DNA of 22,068 nt from Desulfobacterales bacterium (GTDB taxonomy: Bacteria; Desulfobacterota; Desulfobacteria; Desulfobacterales; JASFBJ01), in NCBI GenBank assembly GCA_030149585.1, contig JASFBJ010000015.1:1-22068 (forward strand), in the 5' to 3' direction. Shown here in pieces: positions 9,105 through 15,577 of this stretch. Below the pieces are notes generated by a model. That model was not told where the DNA came from. It saw only the letters and a list, made by a program, of their open reading frames with translations, and searched no databases. The translations under genes were made by a program, and so were the position numbers. The stretch's first letter is position 1. Every line of letters starts with the position of its first letter.

Positions 9105-9998
9105 CTATAATGATGCTTCTCCGATCTGCTTATATTTATATGCAATATGATCTGCCACAACATTAAAGAAAAAAGTAAATATAAAAAGCACAACTCCTAT
9201 TGCAAACAGAGCATGGTAATGCTCACCCCCCACTGGAGCTTCCGCTATTTCAGAAGCAATACTGGCCGGCATGGGGCGTACTGGATCGAAAATCGACTCC
9301 GGCAGCGCGGCTGCGCCCCCTGCTACCATAAGAACTACCATAGTCTCTCCAATAGCCCTTGACATACCCAGAATAACCGCGGTGCTGATGCCTGATATGG
9401 ATGCAGGCAAAATTACCCTTAAAATAGTTTCCAGGTGGGTGGCCCCAAGAGCCATGGATGCCTCCTTCAAGGCAACCGGAACAGAATGCAAAGCATCTTC
9501 TGATATGCTGCAGATTGTAGGAATCGACATAAATGCCAGCATCAGGGCAGCGTTAAACAGGTTAAGACCAGTGGGAATTTTAAAAACCTCCTGAAGAAAG
9601 GGAGCAACCACAACCATGCCAAAAAAACCGATAACTACTGAAGGAAGTGCGGCCAGAAGTTCAACAACCGGTTTTGCGATCTCGGAAACTTTTTTAGTTG
9701 CGATTTCAGCCAGATAAATCGCCGTCATTACACCAAGAGGTATGGATAATACCGCTGAAAACCCGGTTACTAATACGGAAGCCGCAATCAGCGTAAATAT
9801 TCCAAAATCAGACGGCTCAGATGTGGGATACCAGTAATGCCCAAAAATGAACTCGTTTATGGAAACAGTTTTAAAAATTGGAAAGCCTTCATTGAAAATA
9901 AAAATCATAATCAAAAAAAGGATGGTAATGGAAGCCATAGCAATAAACATAAACAGCTTTTGAACCAGTTTTTCCGTTATTTCTCTTTTTATCGGCAT
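9105..9998 (-). CDS. pstC: Phosphate ABC transporter permease PstC
   Basis: A 297-residue inner-membrane permease of the PstSCAB importer. Seen: first helix about 15-35; ELLAALPSVVIGFFGMVVVAPF in the core; EAA loop EASMALGATHLETILRVILP, followed by SRAIGETMVVLMVAGGAAALP, both diagnostic of PstC. About six membrane segments can be counted. It is separated from pstS by 278 bp, most of which is a miniature repeat element, an unusual gap for genes normally co-transcribed. Confidence 0.95.
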   Translation of the reverse strand: MPIKREITEKLVQKLFMFIAMASITILFLIMIFIFNEGFPIFKTVSINEFIFGHYWYPTSEPSDFGIFTLIAASVLVTGFSAVLSIPLGVMTAIYLAEIATKKVSEIAKPVVELLAALPSVVIGFFGMVVVAPFLQEVFKIPTGLNLFNAALMLAFMSIPTICSISEDALHSVPVALKEASMALGATHLETILRVILPASISGISTAVILGMSRAIGETMVVLMVAGGAAALPESIFDPVRPMPASIASEIAEAPVGGEHYHALFAIGVVLFIFTFFFNVVADHIAYKYKQIGEASL

Positions 9999-10097
9999 TT
10001 ATCTGACCTTATCCCCCACTTATGTTAAAAAGAAAATTTTTAACATAAGTGGCAGGAAATAGTTTGAAACGTCAAAGCAAGAATAAAGAACTGCTCT

Positions 10098-10268
10098 GGG
10101 CATCCTTCATTAATGTCCAAAGATAGTTTACACTTTTGACGGTTCTCGCTTTCTCGTTCCCACGCTCCAGCGTGGGAATGCATACCACAGAGGGTTCCAC
10201 GCTGGAGCATGGGAACCAGGCAAGAAGCAACATCTAAAAAGTGTAAACCAAAAATTTGAAGGATGCCC
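10098..10268. repeat. Miniature inverted-repeat element, copy A (between pstS and pstC)
   Basis: A 171 bp unit with perfect 12 bp terminal inverted repeats (GGGCATCCTTCA at the left end, its complement at the right) and a second inner pair (GTTTACACTTTT at 10126-10137, complement at 10237-10248). The core is two adjacent hairpins, the first a perfect 10 bp stem at 10157-10178 (TTCCCACGCT / AGCGTGGGAA, 2 nt loop), the second at about 10193-10217. The flanks hold TGCTCT at 10092-10097 and 10270-10275, a candidate 6 bp target duplication. It has no coding capacity. It matches the reverse complement of 11345-11512 over its length, with scattered differences and small gaps. It ends 8 bp from the pstS stop codon. 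Confidence 0.85.
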
Positions 10269-10276
10269 TTGCTCTG

Positions 10277-11089
10277 CTAGTATAATCTTACATACCCTGC
10301 TTCCTTTACATACTTCTGCCCTTTTTCAGGATTGAGCATAAAATTGATAAAGTTTAATGTATCGCCTTTGGGCCAGCCTTTGGTAAACATGAAAAGCGGC
10401 CTTGATATTGGGAATGTGCCATTTAAAGTTGTGGCCTCGTTGCCTTCTACACCATTAACCCGCAACGCTTTTATATTATCATTTAAATATCCTATGCCGA
10501 TATATCCAATGGCATGCTTATTATTGGAAACAGCCTGGGCAATTGAACCATTTGAAGCCATAACCTGGGCTCTTGGGGTTACCCGTTCCTTTTTCATAAC
10601 TTTTTTTGACCAGGTTTCATAGGTCCCGGATGAAGTATCCCTTGAAATAATAACTATTTTAAGATTCAGCCCCCCAATCTCTTTAAAATTTCTAATCTTA
10701 CCATTATATATGTCTTTTAACTGGTCAAGCGTTAAATTATTTATTTTATTACTGAGATGTACCACTGGAATTATGGAATCATAGGCCACTGCAAAAGGAA
10801 CCGGATAAACACCTTTTTCGTGGGCCAGTTTTACCTCTTTCCCTTTTATAAATCGCGAAGCATTGGCAATATCGGTTGTTCCGTCGATAATAGCCTTAAT
10901 TCCATTGCCTGAACCACCGCCTGAAAGGGATATTTTTACATCTGGGTGCTCGCTCATATAAGCCTCCACAGCCTTTTGAGCAATTGGCAGCACTGTTGTT
11001 GATCCTTTAATTACCAGGTTAGCGCCAAACGCAACATTTGTTATAAAAAGACCTGCCCCAATTAAAAAAATAATAATAGCTTTTTTCAT
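10277..11089 (-). CDS. pstS: Periplasmic phosphate-binding protein PstS
   Basis: A 270-residue secreted protein that captures phosphate for PstCAB. Signal peptide about 1-22 (MKKAIIIFLIGAGLFITNVAFG), cleavage probable after AFG. The mature protein begins ANLVIKGSTTVLPIAQKAVEAYM, the phosphate-binding GSTT loop of the family. Further binding motifs: SGGGSGNGIKAIIDGTTDIANASR (56-79) and SRDTSSGTYETW (149-160). At 270 residues it is the short PstS form, smaller than the 346-residue enteric protein. The start is supported by AAGGAGAAATAAG. It is the first gene of the operon and lies directly behind the Pho box; inverted copies of a repeat element lie on both sides. Confidence 0.94.
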   Translation of the reverse strand: MKKAIIIFLIGAGLFITNVAFGANLVIKGSTTVLPIAQKAVEAYMSEHPDVKISLSGGGSGNGIKAIIDGTTDIANASRFIKGKEVKLAHEKGVYPVPFAVAYDSIIPVVHLSNKINNLTLDQLKDIYNGKIRNFKEIGGLNLKIVIISRDTSSGTYETWSKKVMKKERVTPRAQVMASNGSIAQAVSNNKHAIGYIGIGYLNDNIKALRVNGVEGNEATTLNGTFPISRPLFMFTKGWPKGDTLNFINFMLNPEKGQKYVKEAGYVRLY

Positions 11090-11226
11090 CTTATTTCTCC
11101 TTTGTTAATTTTTTTGCCATAATAATTGGCAATTATTAGATTTGTGTTAAAAAAATGTGAAAATTATATTAGCTTATTGTTTTTTTGCAAAAAAACTTAA
11201 TTCGTTATTAATTTGTTATAAAGAAG

Positions 11227-11266
11227 CTAATACGAAAATATTAGGAGAATATTAGGAAAAGGTTAA
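11227..11266 (-). promoter_or_regulatory. Pho box of four 7 bp units at 11 bp spacing, with a likely -10
   Basis: Read on the minus strand, units TTAACCT, CTAATAT, CTAATAT and GTATTAG (11266 to 11227) are each separated by a 4 bp spacer (TTTC, TCTC, TTTC). A 7+4 layout is the known geometry of PhoB sites. A TATAAC hexamer at 11220-11215 follows 6 bp downstream and can serve as -10. The leader to pstS is then about 120 nt. The unit sequence differs from the enteric CTGTCAT, so PhoB recognition is inferred from geometry and position. Confidence 0.65.
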
Positions 11267-11344
11267 AATTTTGTTTATATAGATTTTTTCTCCTGTAAAA
11301 GGCAGGATATGAAAATGAAAACCGTGTAATGCTCACATAATTTT

Positions 11345-11512
11345 GGAATCCTTCAAATTTAGTTTACACTTTTTAGATATTGTCTCTTGCCTGGTTCCCA
11401 TGCTCCAGCCTGGGAACCCTATGTGGTATGCATTCCCACGCTGGAGCGTGGGAACGAGAAAGCGAGAACCGTCAAAAGTGTAAATTATCGTTGGACATTA
11501 ATGAAGGATGCC
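11345..11512. repeat. Miniature inverted-repeat element, copy B (upstream of pstS), inverted relative to copy A
   Basis: A 168 bp unit with ends GGAATCCTTCA and TGAAGGATGCC, inverted repeats with one mismatch. The core has the same two hairpins as copy A: a perfect 10 bp stem at 11433-11454 and an 8 bp stem at about 11393-11418. Orientation is opposite to copy A, so the pair encloses pstS and its promoter (10269-11344). Flanking CTCACATAATTTT (11332-11344) and CTCACAGAATTTT (11518-11530) match at 12 of 13 bases, but the right one is 5 bp away from the element end. With the Pho box, this accounts for the 542 bp without a gene between 11090 and 11631; the rest is AT-rich and holds nothing I recognise. 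Confidence 0.83.
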
Positions 11513-11631
11513 TGATTCTCACAGAATTTTCTTGTTTTTTTAAGAGGGTTCAACGTATAAGGTACAAATTTTAGAGTGATTATATCTTAAATTAAAAATA
11601 AATAAGCAAATGCAATTAAAGGAGGCAGATA

Positions 11632-11970
11632 ATGCTTAAATATTTGTTTTTAGCTATAATTTTACTATTTGTTTTTGCAGGCTGTACTCAGGAAAGTCAA
11701 AACAAAATCGGCAGATCAATTCAAAACTGGACAGGCACTAACGGAATTCTGGATATTTATTCAGGTGGAAAATTGGTAAAAAGGTTTATTAAAATAGATA
11801 AACTTTCAACTGCCTATGGCACTTCCGATAATAAACCAAGACCTTATCGATTCGGTTATGGTTTTCTTGACGAAAATTTTAATGCACAGAAAGATCCTGG
11901 TGAAAAAAAAGTATATTTTGAATTCAGTGATTATTCCACAAATTATATTTTTTATGAAAATCCGCGCTAA
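11632..11970 (+). CDS. Small predicted lipoprotein, function unknown
   Basis: A 112-residue protein with a strong ribosome site (AAAGGAGG) 7-8 bp before the ATG. Residues 1-17 are a hydrophobic signal and C18 (FVFAGCTQ) is the probable lipidated cysteine; the -3 position is Phe rather than the usual Leu, so the lipobox is slightly atypical. The mature part is polar, with GILDIYSGGKLVKRFIKIDKLSTAYGTSDNKPRPYRFGYGFLD, suggesting a small beta-rich domain anchored to a membrane. It stands alone on the plus strand between copy B of the repeat and trmO. I do not recognise the family. Confidence 0.75.
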   Translation: MLKYLFLAIILLFVFAGCTQESQNKIGRSIQNWTGTNGILDIYSGGKLVKRFIKIDKLSTAYGTSDNKPRPYRFGYGFLDENFNAQKDPGEKKVYFEFSDYSTNYIFYENPR

Positions 11971-12111
11971 AAATTATGAAAACGGTCATAAAGGCGGCTT
12001 CCTGTAGATATATAATTTCAAGGGCTTAATCAAAAAAGACAATTTAAAACAAACTCTTTCTGTAGGTATTTTAGACCAGAATTTTTTAGAATAAAATAAA
12101 AATAGAATAAA

Positions 12112-12116
12112 AGGGG
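12112..12116 (+). promoter_or_regulatory. Ribosome binding site that places the trmO start at 12124
   Basis: AGGGG, 7 nt before the ATC codon at 12124, is the only good Shine-Dalgarno-like run in this stretch. The first in-frame ATG (12184) has no such site in front of it. Confidence 0.5.
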
Positions 12117-12123
12117 ATACAAA

Positions 12124-12603
12124 ATCATCCATAACATAAATCCAATAGGAATTATACATTCACCCCATTATAATATCGAAGATATGCCCATTCAACCTAA
12201 GGGCGCATCAGGTATTAAAGGGTATATCCTGATAAATGAAAAATTCATTGAAGGACTGCAAGATCTTGAAGGTTTTAGTCATATCTATCTTTTATATAGC
12301 TTTCATAAGACTACCCGAACTGAACTGCTTGTAACACCCTTTATGGATAATCAAATAAGGGGAGTATTTTCTACACGCTCTCCACTACGACCAAATCATA
12401 TTGGTATATCTGTTGTTCAACTGGAAAAAATTGAAGGAAACAAAATTATTATAGAGGACATTGATATTCTCGATGGAACACCATTACTGGATATCAAGCC
12501 ATATATAGAAAAGTTTGATGCTGTGAAAGAAAGTGCTTCCGGGTGGCTCAAAGCCAGTGATAAAACTATTAGAAAAAGACGTTCTGATAATAGATTTAAA
12601 TAA
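12124..12603 (+). CDS. trmO: tRNA (t6A37) N6-methyltransferase TrmO (TsaA/YaeB family), apparently with a non-ATG start
   Basis: The family methylates N6 of t6A37 in threonine tRNAs using S-adenosylmethionine. Seen: NPIGIIHSPY, then MPIQPKGASGIKGYI; GFSHIYLLYSFH; the family signature TRSPLRPNHIGIS; and DILDGTPLLDIKPYI. The NPIGIIHSPY strand lies upstream of the first ATG (12184), so that ATG would cut a conserved region. From the stop at 12103 to 12184 the frame has no ATG, GTG or TTG. The ribosome site at 12112-12116 points to ATC at 12124 (a second ATC follows at 12127), giving about 159 residues, the size of the short single-domain form. Alternatives: a mutated start, or a truncated product from 12184. 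It is first in a plus-strand run with the YkgJ-type and LysR genes. Confidence 0.82.
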   Translation: MIHNINPIGIIHSPHYNIEDMPIQPKGASGIKGYILINEKFIEGLQDLEGFSHIYLLYSFHKTTRTELLVTPFMDNQIRGVFSTRSPLRPNHIGISVVQLEKIEGNKIIIEDIDILDGTPLLDIKPYIEKFDAVKESASGWLKASDKTIRKRRSDNRFK

Positions 12604-12633
12604 TATTTAAGTTTTTCAGCGTTAATAAACCAA

Positions 12634-13215
12634 ATGCCAAATAATTTAGACACACCTGAAAATCGATTCCAGATAAAAAAGGCAATTCAACTTAAAATGC
12701 TCGCAGATTTGGAAACAGCGATTGCGGTTTATTCTTATATCGATGATATTAATCTACAGGTTGCCTTTAAAAAAACTGAAAAATTAAAAATAATTAAATA
12801 CCAGATTCAAGAAAAAGCCCAAAAATTTGGATATTCAAAGGCCTGCCGTGAATCAATTCCAGATTGCAAGGGTCAATGCTGCACCTGGCACTTTCCTGAA
12901 AATCTATGTTTTATTGATTTCTTTCTAATAGCTTGCGGTTTATCTAAAACCAAACTCCTTGAATTAAACGCCCATCTTTTAAATTTTCAGAATAACACAT
13001 ATCAATGTCCTGTTTTAAAAAAAAATGGTTGCTTTTTAGACTTTGATGCCAGACCCCTTTTCTGCACAAATGCCTATCCTTGCTTTATACAAGATCAATA
13101 CTGGCAATTTTTAGCAGTAAAAAAAAAAGAGAGCCAGTCAATATATTATTTTTTGAATAAATTTTTACAGCCCTTTATAAATCAAACAAAAAAACATTTA
13201 AACCAAAGAAAATGA
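12634..13215 (+). CDS. YkgJ-type cysteine-cluster protein
   Basis: A 193-residue protein. Its second half has the cysteine pattern of the YkgJ/UPF0153 family, proposed to bind zinc or an iron-sulfur cluster: C78, C82 and C83 (DCKGQCC), C92, C125 (QCPVL), C133 (NGCFLDFDARPLFC), C144 and C150. The RPLFC element is characteristic. The N-terminal 65 residues are helical and charged, with no recognised domain. It starts 30 bp after trmO and its last 4 bp overlap the LysR start (ATGA), so the three are likely one transcript. Function is unknown; the cysteine layout is suited to metal binding. Confidence 0.78.
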   Translation: MPNNLDTPENRFQIKKAIQLKMLADLETAIAVYSYIDDINLQVAFKKTEKLKIIKYQIQEKAQKFGYSKACRESIPDCKGQCCTWHFPENLCFIDFFLIACGLSKTKLLELNAHLLNFQNNTYQCPVLKKNGCFLDFDARPLFCTNAYPCFIQDQYWQFLAVKKKESQSIYYFLNKFLQPFINQTKKHLNQRK

Positions 13216-14156
13216 AACCAAAGAAAAACCCGATAATAGATTTTGACCTGCGCCAGCTTGAAATTTTTTGCAAAGTTCTTGAGTTGCAAAGTTTTTCAAA
13301 AGCAGCTAAGGCGGTTTTTCTGGCACAGGCTTCAGTAAGTGAAAGAGTAGCAACCCTTGAAAAGCTGGTAGGCACAAAACTTCTGGACCGTCTGGGGCGT
13401 CAGATATTGCCGACTGCGGCCGGAAAACTTCTTTATAAACATGCCTGCTTGCTGCTGGAAATGAAAAAAACCGCCTGTGATGAGCTGCAGGATTTTCTTG
13501 GGACCCGCAAAGGCGAAATTCATATCAGCGGCAGCACCATTCCTGGAGAATATATTTTCCCTGAACTCTTAAAAAAATTTCATAAAAAATATCCTCAGGT
13601 AACTGTTAGTTTAACTATTTCCAGCACCCTTGAAATTGCCGAGCGGGTTATAAACGGCGATTTTGAGCTGGGCGTTATTGGCTCCAAAAATAATAATGTC
13701 AACCTAATCTGCCATGAATTGTGGATAGATGAACTGGTGCTGGCTGTTCCGGCAAAACATAAATGGACAAGAAAAAAACAGATTTCCATAGGCGACTTAG
13801 CCAAAGAACCATTTATCTTGAGAGGACCCGGCTCAGGGACCCTTAAAATCATTAATCAATATTTGGAAAAAACATCTATCAAAGATGCCACGGCGCTTAA
13901 TGTGGTGGCCTGCCTGGACTCCTCGACCGCGGTTAAGGAGGGCATAATTGCCGGCCTTGGCATATCAATTTTATCTTTAAAAGCCTTAAAAACCGAATTA
14001 AATGCTGGGATATTAAAGGTTATTGCAATAAAAAATCTTAAAATGCCACGAAAGTTTTATCTTATCAGGGATAAAAGAAGAAATATTTCGCCTTTGTGCA
14101 GGGCAATGCTTGATTTTTTGATTTCCACCGCAGATGCTACGATAAATACTATGTGA
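13212..14156 (+). CDS. LysR-family transcriptional regulator, selenium-metabolism-associated type
   Basis: A 314-residue regulator. Helix-turn-helix about 12-75 (LRQLEIFCKVLELQSFSKAAKAVFLAQASVSERVATLEK shows the LysR pattern; written in part). Effector domain about 100-305, type 2 periplasmic-binding fold, with FELGVIGSK, LVLAVPAKHKW, FILRGPGSGT and KEGIIAGLGISILS. The latter motifs and the location a few genes before selD fit the LysR group named in protein-family databases as selenium-metabolism-associated; this assignment is from memory. The start is fixed by the ATGA overlap with the upstream YkgJ-type gene. A role in controlling selD or selenoprotein genes is inference; no inducer is known. 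Confidence 0.85.
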   Translation: MKPKKNPIIDFDLRQLEIFCKVLELQSFSKAAKAVFLAQASVSERVATLEKLVGTKLLDRLGRQILPTAAGKLLYKHACLLLEMKKTACDELQDFLGTRKGEIHISGSTIPGEYIFPELLKKFHKKYPQVTVSLTISSTLEIAERVINGDFELGVIGSKNNNVNLICHELWIDELVLAVPAKHKWTRKKQISIGDLAKEPFILRGPGSGTLKIINQYLEKTSIKDATALNVVACLDSSTAVKEGIIAGLGISILSLKALKTELNAGILKVIAIKNLKMPRKFYLIRDKRRNISPLCRAMLDFLISTADATINTM

Positions 14157-14260
14157 TATTATTGAAAATATGGTATATATATTAAAATTTGCCGGCCTAT
14201 GGAAATAATTAAACATTTTCAAGGCCATAATCGAATATAATTACAGGAGGTAATTAAATT

Positions 14261-15136
14261 ATGCGTGTTTCAAATTTGTACAAAAACAGTAAAAAACCTG
14301 TGATCTCAATGGAGTTTTTCCCGCCAAGAGATGCAAAGGCATCAGATAATTTTGGCGCAATCATTGATAAGCTTTCTGAGCTTAAGCCGGATTATATGTC
14401 AGTAACATTTGGAGCAGGCGGCTCAAATAGAGATGGATCATACCAGACAGTTAAAAAAATAATAGATAAAAAACTGCCTATTGTTGCCTACATTGCTGGT
14501 TTAGGACTTGGGCATAATGAAATTACGGAAATTCTGGACAGATATAAAGAAATAGGCGTTGAAACAATTTTTGTTATTCGAGGGGATAAACCCAGAGATG
14601 ATAATTATACACCTCATCCTGAGAGTTTCTCCTATGCCTCTGAAATGATAGCTTTTATTAAAAAGCGTTATGATTTCAGCCTTGGGTGCGCAGGATATCC
14701 TGAAGGGCATATTGAGGCAGAAAGTCTTGAAAAAGATATTGAATTTTTAAAACTCAAGGAAAAAAACGGTGCTGAATATGTTATAGCCCAGTATTGCTAT
14801 GATAATAATTATTTTTTCAAATATGTTGAAAAATGCAGGGCAGCTGGAATCAGTATTCCTATTATTCCGGGAATTATGCCTGTGTACACTGTTAAAATGA
14901 CCAAAATGCTCTCTAAGGTTTGCGGAACCACTATCACGGATGAACTGCAAAATAAACTTGATAAACTGGCTGATGCTGACAAAAATGAGGTGTTAAATCT
15001 TGGTATAGATTTTGCTGTTGAGCAATGCCGGGGATTGCTGAAAAATGGAGTTGACGGACTTCATTTTTATACAATGAACCGCAGTAAATCAACATCCGAG
15101 ATCATAAACCGCCTGCGCCGGGAAAATCTGCTGTAA
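14261..15136 (+). CDS. metF: 5,10-methylenetetrahydrofolate reductase MetF
   Basis: A 291-residue flavoprotein with a TIM-barrel fold that reduces methylene-THF to methyl-THF, for methionine synthesis and, in anaerobes with the Wood-Ljungdahl pathway, for carbon flow to acetyl-CoA. Seen: EFFPPRD with catalytic-type E18; SVTFGAGGS (47-55); FVIRGDKP; GCAGYPEGHIEA; IAQYCYDN; IIPGIMPV; and the C-terminal HFYTMNRS. Length fits the single-domain bacterial enzyme. AGGAGG precedes the ATG by 9 bp. It is 104 bp after the LysR gene and followed by an inverted repeat at 15179. No MetV-type partner is in view, so which pathway it serves is open. Confidence 0.93.
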   Translation: MRVSNLYKNSKKPVISMEFFPPRDAKASDNFGAIIDKLSELKPDYMSVTFGAGGSNRDGSYQTVKKIIDKKLPIVAYIAGLGLGHNEITEILDRYKEIGVETIFVIRGDKPRDDNYTPHPESFSYASEMIAFIKKRYDFSLGCAGYPEGHIEAESLEKDIEFLKLKEKNGAEYVIAQYCYDNNYFFKYVEKCRAAGISIPIIPGIMPVYTVKMTKMLSKVCGTTITDELQNKLDKLADADKNEVLNLGIDFAVEQCRGLLKNGVDGLHFYTMNRSKSTSEIINRLRRENLL

Positions 15137-15178
15137 ATTTCATAATGGATGAATTCCCATTTATTAAAATCATCCCAT

Positions 15179-15226
15179 GTCATTCCCGCAAACCCGGAAC
15201 ATTTTTTCTGCTTTCGCGGGAATGAC
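15179..15226. repeat. Inverted repeat of the GTCATTCCCGC type downstream of metF
   Basis: Perfect 11 bp arms GTCATTCCCGC (15179-15189) and GCGGGAATGAC (15216-15226) enclose a 26 nt loop with a T-run. Such GTCATTCCCGC-ended palindromes are, from memory, a common dispersed repeat in many proteobacterial genomes. It lies 42 bp after the metF stop and may end its transcript, though no T-tract follows the stem in the plus direction beyond GATTTTTG. Confidence 0.7.
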
Positions 15227-15299
15227 GATTTTTGATGTCTGCTATAACTCTTATCGGATTTTCTGATTAAACTCCTGTGCTTATATCGATTTTTCCAGT

Positions 15300-15328
15300 T
15301 TGACAAAGCATATCATCATTTCTATCTT
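15300..15328 (+). promoter_or_regulatory. Candidate sigma-70 promoter for the selD transcript
   Basis: TTGACA at 15300-15305 and TATCTT at 15323-15328, spaced by 17 bp. The start would be about 240 nt upstream of selD. The rest of the 441 bp between metF and selD holds the repeat at 15179 and a 34-codon frame; otherwise nothing is recognised. Confidence 0.4.
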
Positions 15329-15460
15329 TTTCATATTAGTCATTTTAAAATTTGCTGGCACAGTTTTTAAAATGCCAATTCAGAATTAAATTTAATAGGC
15401 ACATACAGTTATGACAGCCAGGGCAATTTTTTGTAAATACGCCATTTAGCCAGAAATTAA

Positions 15461-15565
15461 ATGTCTGTCATTTTTTTAATAGACGAAAAACAAGTGGGCG
15501 AAACAACCAATATGCTGGATATTGTCACGGCCATGCAACTGGCGGACAAAATAATAAATATTTAA
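15461..15565 (+). CDS. Possible 34-residue leader peptide or gene remnant ahead of selD
   Basis: ATG at 15461 follows directly on an in-frame stop and is read for 34 codons (begins MSVIFLIDEKQVGETTNML, ends ADKIINI). Its stop overlaps the A of the selD ribosome site (AAGGA, 15564-15568), 13 bp before the selD ATG, an arrangement that allows translational coupling. No clear ribosome site precedes it. Composition is protein-like and it may be the tail of a decayed gene. I do not recognise it. Confidence 0.3.
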   Translation: MSVIFLIDEKQVGETTNMLDIVTAMQLADKIINI

Positions 15566-15577
15566 GGAAAAAAAATC

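Noticed and set aside
11380..11574. Plus-strand 64-codon frame in the pstS upstream region
   Set aside because: Most of it lies in repeat copy B, whose hairpins create the open frame; no ribosome site and no protein-like pattern.
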